Part shown: positions 1 through 5,122 of the stretch, piece by piece
How positions within the stretch are numbered: the stretch's first letter is position 1
Layout: each line of letters starts with the position of its first letter
NCBI GenBank assembly: GCA_027310505.1
Contig: DAIDAS010000293.1
Coordinates: 1 to 5,544 of the forward strand
DNA length: 5,544 nucleotides
Source: a bacterium
Lineage (GTDB): Bacteria > Pseudomonadota > Gammaproteobacteria > Burkholderiales > Methylophilaceae
Reading direction: 5' to 3'
Notes under the pieces: generated by a model
Told to the model about the DNA's origin: nothing
Database searches by the model: none
What the model saw: the letters and a program-made list of their open reading frames with translations, nothing else
Program-made: the position numbers and the translations under genes

Positions 1-1877
1 ACCGCGGCATGGACCGCTTCGACGCCCGCAAGGCCATCGTTGCCGATCTTGATGCGCTGGGCCTGTTGGTCAAGATCGAGAAACATAAGCTCAAGGTGCC
101 AAGGGGCGACCGTACCGGCGTGGTGATCGAGCCCATGCTGACCGACCAGTGGTTCGTCGCCATGAGCAAGCCGGGCAATGACGGCAAGTCCATTACCGGG
201 CAGGCGCTGGAAGTGGTCGCCAACGGCGAGATCAAATTCCATCCGGAAAACTGGGTGAACACCTACAACCAGTGGCTCAACAACATCCAGGACTGGTGTA
301 TTTCGCGCCAGCTGTGGTGGGGCCACCAGATTCCGGCCTGGTATGGCGTCAACGGCGAAGTGTTCGTGGCGCACAACGAGGAAGAAGCGCGCCACCTGGC
401 GGATCAGGCCGGCTATGCCGGTCAGTTGGATCGTGACGAAGACGTGCTGGATACCTGGTATTCCTCCGCACTGTGGCCGTTCTCCACGCTGGACTGGACA
501 CCGGAGTGGCCGGAGAAATCCAACACCGCGCTGGACTTGTACCTGCCGTCGACAGTGCTGGTCACCGGCTTCGACATCATCTTCTTCTGGGTGGCGCGCA
601 TGGTGATGATGACCAAGCACATCGCCGGCAAGATTCCGTTCAAGGATGTCTACGTGCACGGCCTGATCCGCGACGCGGAAGGGCAGAAGATGTCCAAGTC
701 CAAGGGCAACGTGCTGGATCCGATCGACCTGATCGACGGTATCGACCTCGAGTCGCTGGTGAAAAAGCGCACCACCGGCCTGATGAACCCGAAGCAGGCC
801 GAGCAGATTGAAAAACGCACCCGCAAGGAGTTCCCGGAAGGCATCCCGGCATTCGGTACCGATGCGCTGCGCTTCACGTTCTCCAGCCTCGCCAGCCCCG
901 GCCGCGACATCAAGTTCGACATGCATCGCTGCGAGGGCTACCGTAACTTCTGCAACAAGCTGTGGAACGCCACCCGCTTCGTGCTGATGAACTGCGAAGG
1001 CCAGGACTGCGGTATGGGTGAGTGCAAGCAGGATTGCGGTCCGGAAGGCTACCTGGATTTTTCACAAGCCGACCGCTGGATCGTCAGCCTGCTGCAACGC
1101 ACCGAAGCCGAAGTGGGGAAGGGTTTTGCCGACTACCGTTTCGACTTCGTGGCGCAGGCCATCTACAAGTTCGTGTGGGACGAGTATTGCGACTGGTATC
1201 TGGAAATCGCCAAGGTGCAATTGCAGAACGGCAGCGATGCGCAGAAGCGCGCTACCCGCCGCACACTGCTGCGCGTACTGGAAACCGTATTGCGCCTGGC
1301 GCACCCGGTGATCCCCTTCATCACCGAAGAACTGTGGCAGACTGTTGCCGAATATACCGGCCAAAAGGCTGACACCATCATGGTGCGGCCGTACCCCAAG
1401 GCGCAGCCGGAGAAGATCGATGAGGCAGCCGAAGTTTGGGTGGCAACGCTCAAACAGGCGGTGGATGCTTGCCGCAGCTTGCGTGGTGAGATGGGTGTCT
1501 CTCCTGCAACCAGAGTACCGCTGATCGCTGCCGGTTCGGAAGTGCTGGCGGCCTACGCGCCGTACCTGAAGGCGCTGGCCAAGCTGGCGGAAGTCGAGGT
1601 GGTGAGCGAGTTGCCTGACGCGGATGCACCGGTGGCAGTGGTGGGCGATTACCGCCTGATGCTGAAGATCGAAGTGGATGTGGCGGCTGAGAAGGAACGT
1701 CTGGGCAAAGAAGTGGCGCGCTTGGAAGGCGAGATCACCAAGGCCAATGCCAAGCTGTCCAATGCGAGCTTCGTGGAGCGCGCACCTGCCGCCGTGGTGG
1801 CGCAGGAGAAAGAGCGTCTGGCCAGCTTTGTGGCGACGCTGGAAAAGCTGCAGGCCCAACTGGCCCGGCTGAAGTGA
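1..1877 (+). CDS. valS: Valine--tRNA ligase (ValRS), 5'-truncated by the window edge
   Basis: Cytoplasmic class I aminoacyl-tRNA synthetase that charges tRNA-Val with valine and edits mischarged threonine. The reading frame is open from base 3 to a TGA at 1875-1877, giving about 624 residues of a family usually 900-950 long. The N-terminal part with the HIGH signature and most of the CP1 editing domain lies outside the window. Numbering from the Met at base 9, visible landmarks are the end of CP1 and return to the catalytic core (DWCISRQLWWGH, 95-106), DEDVLDTWYSSALWPFST (143-160), the TGFDIIFFWVARM block (186-198) and the ATP-binding KMSKS loop (227-231, bases 687-701). These are followed by an alpha-helical anticodon-binding domain (roughly 350-500) and a charged C-terminal coiled coil (about 555-620) typical of ValRS. 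The Met at base 9 is internal, because homology runs through it. An unusual four-cysteine linker sits at residues 329-343. Expression should end at the hairpin immediately after the stop. Identity is essentially certain. Confidence 0.98.
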   Translation, partial: RGMDRFDARKAIVADLDALGLLVKIEKHKLKVPRGDRTGVVIEPMLTDQWFVAMSKPGNDGKSITGQALEVVANGEIKFHPENWVNTYNQWLNNIQDWCISRQLWWGHQIPAWYGVNGEVFVAHNEEEARHLADQAGYAGQLDRDEDVLDTWYSSALWPFSTLDWTPEWPEKSNTALDLYLPSTVLVTGFDIIFFWVARMVMMTKHIAGKIPFKDVYVHGLIRDAEGQKMSKSKGNVLDPIDLIDGIDLESLVKKRTTGLMNPKQAEQIEKRTRKEFPEGIPAFGTDALRFTFSSLASPGRDIKFDMHRCEGYRNFCNKLWNATRFVLMNCEGQDCGMGECKQDCGPEGYLDFSQADRWIVSLLQRTEAEVGKGFADYRFDFVAQAIYKFVWDEYCDWYLEIAKVQLQNGSDAQKRATRRTLLRVLETVLRLAHPVIPFITEELWQTVAEYTGQKADTIMVRPYPKAQPEKIDEAAEVWVATLKQAVDACRSLRGEMGVSPATRVPLIAAGSEVLAAYAPYLKALAKLAEVEVVSELPDADAPVAVVGDYRLMLKIEVDVAAEKERLGKEVARLEGEITKANAKLSNASFVERAPAAVVAQEKERLASFVATLEKLQAQLARLK

Positions 1878-1908
1878 AAACAGCCTCCGCAAGGAGGCTG
1901 TTTTTTTT
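1877..1908. terminator. Intrinsic terminator of valS, possibly bidirectional
   Basis: An eight-base-pair GC-rich stem (CAGCCTCC 1881-1888 with GGAGGCTG 1893-1900) encloses a GCAA tetraloop, a GNRA type closed by C-G. It is followed by eight T residues (1901-1908). The four A residues at 1877-1880 can extend the stem into the T tract. The stem begins at the last base of the valS stop codon. On the opposite strand the same hairpin is followed by TTTT then C, so it may also end the convergent rhd-tusA-dsrE2 transcript less efficiently. No other terminator is seen for that cassette in the 52-bp gap. Confidence 0.93.
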
Positions 1909-1916
1909 ATCAACTC

Positions 1917-1955
1917 GGCTGACGGCAGCTTAGATAAACAGGCTGACGTCAGCTT
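1917..1955. repeat. Tandem pair of 15-bp near-identical palindromic units at the 3' end of dsrE2
   Basis: GGCTGACGGCAGCTT (1917-1931) and GGCTGACGTCAGCTT (1941-1955) differ at one base and start 24 bp apart. The second contains a perfect 12-bp palindrome (GCTGACGTCAGC, 1942-1953). Because each unit is nearly self-complementary, the two copies could pair with each other in RNA (11 of 12 bases, loop about 12). On the minus-strand transcript this would be a hairpin spanning the dsrE2 stop codon, just before the shared terminator. It could stabilise the mRNA end or be chance. Confidence 0.45.
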
Positions 1956-2394
1956 CGCTGGCAAATTCGAAGAAGGTGGCAGCGCCACCAAATTCGATGC
2001 CGTCGATGAAGTCTTCTTTCTTGAAATCGAACAGGTCGACGGTCATCTGGCAGGCGATCACCTTCACGTCGGCTTCCTGACACAGGCTGCGCAGCTCTTC
2101 CAGTGATGCCACGCCCTTGTCCTTCATCTTCTGCTTCATCATCATGGTTGCCATGCTTTCCATGCCGGGCAGCATCTGCACCAGGTTGGGCATGGGAACC
2201 GGCATCGGCATGGCCGGATTGCCCAGCGGGCTGATCTTCGCATCCAGTTCTTTTTTCAGCAGCGTGAGGCCGTAGAAGGTGAAGAAAATCTGCACTTCAT
2301 AGTCAAGGGCTGCGGCGGTAGAGGCCAGGATGAACGGGGGGTAGGCCCAGTCCAGCGTGCCTTTGGATGCGATGATCGCGAGTTTCTTGGCCAT
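1930..2394 (-). CDS. dsrE2: DsrE2-like sulfurtransferase (DsrE/DsrF/DrsH-like family)
   Basis: A 154-residue DsrE-superfamily protein of the DsrE2 type. Family members accept or hand on sulfane sulfur (persulfide or thiosulfonate) through a conserved cysteine. In archaeal and bacterial sulfur oxidisers they exchange sulfur with TusA. Visible features are a Rossmann-like N-terminal strand (KKLAIIASKGTLDWAYPP, 3-20), a hydrophobic helix and strand (about 21-46), and a Pro/Met-rich segment (59-90). Cys105 and Cys115 follow; Cys115 lies in VIACQMTVDLF and is the likely active cysteine. The C-terminal block is DFIDGIEFGGAATFFEFA (128-145). The hydrophobic stretch is weak as a membrane helix, so soluble versus membrane-associated is open. 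The ATG is two bases after the tusA stop, with AAGG (2402-2405) seven bases upstream inside tusA, which suggests translational coupling. The stop is TAA (1930-1932). Family assignment is strong; the exact DsrE2/DsrE3 subclass and the gene symbol are inferred from context. Confidence 0.85.
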   Translation of the reverse strand: MAKKLAIIASKGTLDWAYPPFILASTAAALDYEVQIFFTFYGLTLLKKELDAKISPLGNPAMPMPVPMPNLVQMLPGMESMATMMMKQKMKDKGVASLEELRSLCQEADVKVIACQMTVDLFDFKKEDFIDGIEFGGAATFFEFASEADVSLFI

Positions 2395-2396
2395 GA

Positions 2397-2627
2397 TCAG
2401 GCCTTCTTCTTGATGAGGAAGGTGTATTCGCCATTACCTTCGCTGGATTCCAGCAATTCGTTGCCGGTTTGTCGGCAGAATGCCTGAAAATCCTTGACTG
2501 AGCCGGAGTCGGTAGCAACGACTTTCAGTGCCTGTCCGCCGGTCATTTCAGCCAGCGTTTTCTTGACGCGCAGGATGGGTAGCGGGCAATTCAGGCCGCG
2601 CGCATCCAGTTCCTTATCGAAATCCAT
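2397..2627 (-). CDS. tusA: TusA-family sulfur carrier protein
   Basis: A small (76-residue) cytoplasmic sulfur carrier with the TusA/SirA two-layer alpha/beta fold. It shuttles persulfide sulfur from donors such as rhodanese or IscS to acceptors. The diagnostic N-terminal CPxP motif is present: LDARGLNCPLPILRVKK, with the carrier Cys14 followed by PLP. A second cysteine, Cys51 (FQAFCRQTG), follows the conserved D-x-G-S-V-x-D-F region. Two adjacent ATG codons are possible starts, 2630 and 2627. The Shine-Dalgarno AGGAG (2637-2633) is only two bases from the first but five from the second, so 2627 is preferred. The frame stays open upstream to 2798, but that part overlaps the rhodanese gene and lacks TusA similarity. 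The gene lies 13 bp after the rhd stop and two bases before dsrE2. This linkage favours a sulfur-oxidation relay over the stand-alone tRNA-thiolation TusA, although both roles could be served. Confidence 0.92.
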   Translation of the reverse strand: MDFDKELDARGLNCPLPILRVKKTLAEMTGGQALKVVATDSGSVKDFQAFCRQTGNELLESSEGNGEYTFLIKKKA

Positions 2628-2632
2628 CATGA

Positions 2633-2637
2633 CTCCT
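2633..2637 (-). promoter_or_regulatory. Ribosome binding site deciding the tusA start
   Basis: AGGAG on the minus strand lies in the short rhd-tusA spacer. It is five bases before the ATG at 2627 and two bases before the ATG at 2630, which favours the second. It is the clearest Shine-Dalgarno in the cassette and argues against a longer TusA beginning inside rhd. Confidence 0.7.
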
Positions 2638-2640
2638 GTT

Positions 2641-2967
2641 TCATTTTTTTCTTTGATGCAAAGAGTAACCAGCCTTGCCCCAAGCCAGTACACCGCCTTG
2701 CAGGTTGTAAATGTGTTCGCGTCCCTTGCTTGCCATGAAAGCGGCGGCTTGTGCCGAACGCACGCCGGCGTGGCAATAGAACACCAGCGGCTTGTCACCG
2801 CTTAGTTCGTCCATTTTGAGCGGGATCATGTGCAAAGGGATGTTAAGTGCGTCCTGAATGATGCCTCGATCTGCCTCATCGTCGGTACGCACGTCTACCA
2901 GCAAGATCTTGTTTTCTGCCAAGAGCCTGTGCAACTCGGCAGCGTCGATATCCATATAACCCGTCAT
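2641..2967 (-). CDS. Single-domain rhodanese-like sulfurtransferase
   Basis: A 108-residue single rhodanese domain that carries sulfane sulfur as a cysteine persulfide. Visible features are the N-terminal helix leading to LLVDVRTDDEADRG (22-35), then ALNIPLHMIPL (40-50). The LVFYCHAGVRSA strand and active loop hold catalytic Cys65 and the CxxGxR arrangement (65-70). The usual C-terminal LQGGVLAWGKAGY follows (89-101). There is no signal peptide, so it is cytoplasmic. Its length matches GlpE/PspE-type single-domain proteins. The start is uncertain: ATG 2967 has no good Shine-Dalgarno, while ATG 2955 (residue 5) has a weak ACGGG four bases upstream. It is first in the rhd-tusA-dsrE2 cassette and is expected to donate sulfur to TusA. 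In Allochromatium vinosum the equivalent rhodanese, TusA and DsrE2 proteins were shown to take part in such transfer. The biological sulfur donor cannot be read from the sequence. Confidence 0.92.
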   Translation of the reverse strand: MTGYMDIDAAELHRLLAENKILLVDVRTDDEADRGIIQDALNIPLHMIPLKMDELSGDKPLVFYCHAGVRSAQAAAFMASKGREHIYNLQGGVLAWGKAGYSLHQRKK

Positions 2968-3000
2968 GTAACAACTGTGCCTGACTAAACTAAGGTGCCT

Positions 3001-3029
3001 AATATATAAGCGATTGCTGATGATTGAAA
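3001..3029 (-). promoter_or_regulatory. Possible sigma70 promoter for rhd-tusA-dsrE2
   Basis: On the minus strand TTTCAA (3029-3024) and TATATT (3006-3001) are separated by 17 bases. The -10 box is close to consensus, but the -35 box is poor. A start near 2994 would leave a leader of about 27-40 bases before rhd. The surrounding stretch is AT-rich compared with the genes. This is pattern matching only. The cassette could instead be transcribed, or also be transcribed, from the tRNA-Phe promoter upstream. Confidence 0.35.
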
Positions 3030-3095
3030 CTTGAGAGGAAAGCGCTGGCCCGCTGGAGCTGCTATCAATGAGCTAATTCTGCATTGCGCGGAATT

Positions 3096-3171
3096 TGGTG
3101 GCCAGGGGCGGAATCGAACCGTCGACACGCGGATTTTCAATCCGCTGCTCTACCAACTGAGCTACCTGGCC
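3096..3171 (-). tRNA. tRNA-Phe (anticodon GAA), CCA encoded
   Basis: A complete 76-nt cloverleaf read on the minus strand. The acceptor stem GGCCAGG/CCTGGCC is seven perfect pairs. The D stem is GCTC/GAGC with loop AGTTGGTA. The anticodon stem GCGGA/TCCGC carries loop TTGAAAA, giving anticodon GAA (Phe). The variable loop is GTGTC, the T loop is TTCGATT, and the discriminator A is followed by an encoded CCA (3098-3096). The T stem is GACGG/CCGCC and contains one A-C mismatch at positions 50-64 (bases 3122 and 3108), where a G-C, G-U or A-U pair would be expected. All other helices pair fully, so the gene looks functional. It has its own promoter about 30 bp upstream and lies 128 bp before the rhodanese gene on the same strand. 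Confidence 0.97.
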
Positions 3172-3208
3172 ACGTCTTTTACCCGGGGTCGGGTGTCAAG
3201 AAGGCGGG

Positions 3209-3236
3209 ATTATAGCAAAATAGCGGCGTCTGCAAA
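3209..3236 (-). promoter_or_regulatory. Sigma70 promoter of tRNA-Phe
   Basis: On the minus strand a perfect TATAAT (3214-3209) lies 16 bases after TTTGCA (3236-3231), which matches four of six consensus -35 bases. The bases just after the -10 are CCCGCC. Such a GC-rich discriminator is typical of stringently controlled stable-RNA promoters. A start near 3202 gives a precursor leader of about 30 bases before the mature 5' end. Confidence 0.75.
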
Positions 3237-3256
3237 ATTAAATTTCACAATGCCGT

Positions 3257-3285
3257 TTGACTAGGCTGTATCAGTGCGGTACAAG
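3257..3285 (+). promoter_or_regulatory. Likely sigma70 promoter of cobTSC
   Basis: TTGACT (3257-3262, five of six consensus bases) is followed after exactly 17 bases by TACAAG (3280-3285, four of six). A start near 3292 would give a leader of about 29 bases before the cobT ATG at 3321. It is divergent from the tRNA-Phe promoter, with the two -35 boxes only about 20 bp apart. The leader is far too short for a cobalamin riboswitch. Confidence 0.55.
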
Positions 3286-3320
3286 ACGGGTTTGCATTCG
3301 TGATTGCGTACGGAAATTTC

Positions 3321-4373
3321 ATGGCGTTAGATTCAAAAATTCACATCCATCATCCGGATCAGGCTTTACTGGGTGCCCTGCGTGCCAAGGTCGACGGCAA
3401 AACCAAACCGTTGGGCGCGTTAGGCAAGCTGGAAACGCTGGCACTCAAGATCGGCGTGGTTCAACAGACGCTTCAGCCGCAACTGGTGCGGCCGGTCATC
3501 CTGGTGTTTGCCGGGGATCATGGCGTCGTGGCCGAGGGCGTAACCCCATACCCGCAGGAAGTGACATACCAGATGGTGCTGAATTTTCTGGGGGGCGGAG
3601 CCGCGATCAACGTGTTTGCGCGACAGCATGGCATCGCGCTGCGCGTGGTGGATGCCGGCGTCAAGGGTGAGTTCCCTGCGCGGGATGGATTGGTCGCGGC
3701 CAAGGTCGGGCAGGGTACCGAGAGTTTTCTGCGTGGTCCGGCCATGACGTACGACCAGTGTGCAGAAGCGATCCGGCGCGGCCGGGAACTGACTGCCGCA
3801 GAAATCGAAGCAGGCAGCAATGTGCTCGGGTTCGGCGAAATGGGCATCGGCAACACCACTAGTGCCGCAGCGCTGATGAGCGTGTTGTGCGATATGTCTC
3901 CGGCAGACTGCGTGGGGCGCGGTACCGGATTGGACGACGCAGGATTGTTGCGCAAACAAAGCGTGATTGAGCAAGCTCTTGCCCTTCACGGTCGCCATCC
4001 GGCTGACCCGCTACATACGCTGATGACCTTTGGCGGATTCGAAATCGCCATGATGGTGGGCGCCATGCTGGGTGCGGCAGAAAAACGCGCGTTACTGCTG
4101 ATTGACGGTTTCATTGCCACGACGGCGCTGCTGGTGGCTGCGCGTTTGCAACCGGCCATCCTTGAATATTCTGTGTTTGCACACCGCTCCGGTGAGGCGG
4201 GCCACACCAGGCTGCTGGCAGAACTGCATGCCCAGCCCCTGCTCGATCTCGGGATGCGGCTGGGTGAAGGTACGGGCGCTGCAATGGCCTACCCTATCGT
4301 GCAGGCTGCGGTCGGATTTCTCAATGAAATGGCTTCGTTCGAATCGGCCGGCGTCAGCGAGCGTCAGGATTGA
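3321..4373 (+). CDS. cobT: Nicotinate-nucleotide--dimethylbenzimidazole phosphoribosyltransferase
   Basis: Cytoplasmic enzyme of cobalamin nucleotide-loop assembly. It transfers the phosphoribosyl group of nicotinate mononucleotide to 5,6-dimethylbenzimidazole, giving alpha-ribazole 5'-phosphate and nicotinate. From ATG 3321 it is 350 residues, the usual family length. Landmarks are the N-terminal KPLGALGKLE (29-38), VFAGDHGVVAEGVTPYP (62-78), and a Gly-rich FLGGGAAINVFA (89-100). These are followed by FGEMGIGNTTSAAAL (171-185, with Glu173) and GEGTGAAMAYP (315-325). Glu316 matches the catalytic-base glutamate known as E317 in Salmonella CobT. A GTG at 3300 in the same frame would add seven residues (MIAYGNF), but ATG 3321 has a GGA six bases upstream and gives a conventional N-terminus. 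Its TGA stop shares one base with the cobS ATG. It is the first gene of the cobTSC run behind the promoter at 3257-3285. Confidence 0.96.
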   Translation: MALDSKIHIHHPDQALLGALRAKVDGKTKPLGALGKLETLALKIGVVQQTLQPQLVRPVILVFAGDHGVVAEGVTPYPQEVTYQMVLNFLGGGAAINVFARQHGIALRVVDAGVKGEFPARDGLVAAKVGQGTESFLRGPAMTYDQCAEAIRRGRELTAAEIEAGSNVLGFGEMGIGNTTSAAALMSVLCDMSPADCVGRGTGLDDAGLLRKQSVIEQALALHGRHPADPLHTLMTFGGFEIAMMVGAMLGAAEKRALLLIDGFIATTALLVAARLQPAILEYSVFAHRSGEAGHTRLLAELHAQPLLDLGMRLGEGTGAAMAYPIVQAAVGFLNEMASFESAGVSERQD

Positions 4374-5122
4374 TGGCACGCGAACTGCGCCTGTTCTTCA
4401 CCGCACTGGCATTTTTTACCCGTATTCCCTGTACCCGATGGGCGGGCAATAGCGAGGACGACCTTAACCATGCCGCCAGATACTTTTCGCTGGTGGGCGT
4501 CGTGGTCGGGCTGGTGGCGGCGGCGATTTTTCAGCTGGCCGACCTTGTCTTTCCGCAAGATCTGGCGGTGATCGCCAGCATGATTGCCACGCTCTGGCTG
4601 ACCGGCGCTTTCCACGAGGATGGGCTATCGGACACCGTCGATGGCCTGGGCGGAGGATGGACGAAAGAGCAAGCGCTTACCATCATGAAGGATTCGCGCA
4701 TTGGCAGTTACGGTGCCATTGCATTGGTGATGGTGTTGCTGACCAAATTCACTGTGTTGACACACCTTGAAGCCGCTAAGCTTCCTGTCATATTGGTGGC
4801 CGGTCATGCGTTGAGCCGGTTTGCTGCGGTATCGCTGATTGGCTTCCAGGAGTATGTGCGCGAAACCGGCAAGGCCAAGCCGCTTGCGCAACGCATCTCA
4901 CAAGGCGAATTGCTGCTGGCCGCTCTTTGGGGGCTGGCACCCTTGGCGCTGCTACGACCACAATGGTTATGGGCGCTGTTGCCCGTGGTGTTTGTCTGGG
5001 GCTGGTTCAGCCGCAAGCTGAACCAAAGGCTGGGAGGATATACGGGGGATTGTCTGGGGGCTATGCAGCAGTTATGCGAAGTGGCGTTCTATCTGGGGGT
5101 GCTGGCGTGCAGCTTTACCTGA
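4373..5122 (+). CDS. cobS: Adenosylcobinamide-GDP ribazoletransferase (cobalamin synthase)
   Basis: Integral inner-membrane enzyme that joins alpha-ribazole, or its 5'-phosphate, to adenosylcobinamide-GDP with release of GMP. This forms adenosylcobalamin or its phosphate. It is 249 residues, as expected for the family. The hydrophobic profile gives about six or seven membrane segments (roughly 37-57, 62-80, 112-130, 136-156, 179-193, 197-213, 232-248). The conserved acidic, probably metal-binding motif GAFHEDGLSDTVDGLGG lies at 78-94 (Glu82, Asp83, Asp87, Asp90). The C-terminal signature GGYTGDCLGA lies at 221-230. The start is ATG 4373, overlapping the cobT stop in a TGATG arrangement. AGGA (4366-4369) sits three bases upstream, so translation is probably coupled to cobT. 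An in-frame TTG at 4370 is a weaker alternative. Its last 16 bases overlap the start of cobC. Confidence 0.96.
   Translation: MARELRLFFTALAFFTRIPCTRWAGNSEDDLNHAARYFSLVGVVVGLVAAAIFQLADLVFPQDLAVIASMIATLWLTGAFHEDGLSDTVDGLGGGWTKEQALTIMKDSRIGSYGAIALVMVLLTKFTVLTHLEAAKLPVILVAGHALSRFAAVSLIGFQEYVRETGKAKPLAQRISQGELLLAALWGLAPLALLRPQWLWALLPVVFVWGWFSRKLNQRLGGYTGDCLGAMQQLCEVAFYLGVLACSFT
5095..5099 (+). promoter_or_regulatory. Ribosome binding site supporting the cobC GTG start
   Basis: GGGGG (in TGGGGGTG) lies inside the end of cobS, seven bases before the GTG at 5107. It is the main support for placing the cobC start there, since no ATG precedes the conserved LIRHT motif. Confidence 0.5.

Noticed and set aside
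9..11. ATG at base 9 as the true valS start
   Set aside because: The frame is open to base 3, the protein is cut within the CP1 region, and family members have about 300 more N-terminal residues.
1062..1991. 309-codon minus-strand open frame opposite valS
   Set aside because: It is a shadow of the strongly conserved valS frame in GC-rich DNA. It crosses the terminator and the end of dsrE2, and its His/Gln/Arg-rich composition resembles no family I know.
2397..2798. 133-residue version of TusA starting at 2798
   Set aside because: The extra 57 residues overlap rhd in another frame and show no TusA similarity. A clear AGGAG precedes the ATG at 2627.
2494..2805. 103-codon plus-strand open frame opposite tusA and rhd
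   Set aside because: It lies antisense to two well-supported genes and has no recognisable domain.
3040..3171. tRNA-Phe as an integration (att) site with a downstream island
   Set aside because: No direct repeat of the tRNA 3' end and no integrase were found. The neighbouring genes have ordinary composition.
3031..3264. 77-codon plus-strand open frame covering the tRNA-Phe gene (peptide containing GRNRTVDTRIFNP)
   Set aside because: It is the antisense of the tRNA gene. Such tRNA-derived peptides are a well-known spurious annotation; there is no good ribosome site and the cloverleaf explains the sequence.
3300..3302. GTG as the cobT start
   Set aside because: It would add seven non-conserved residues. 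ATG at 3321 has a GGA at suitable spacing and gives the usual CobT length, though GTG cannot be fully excluded.
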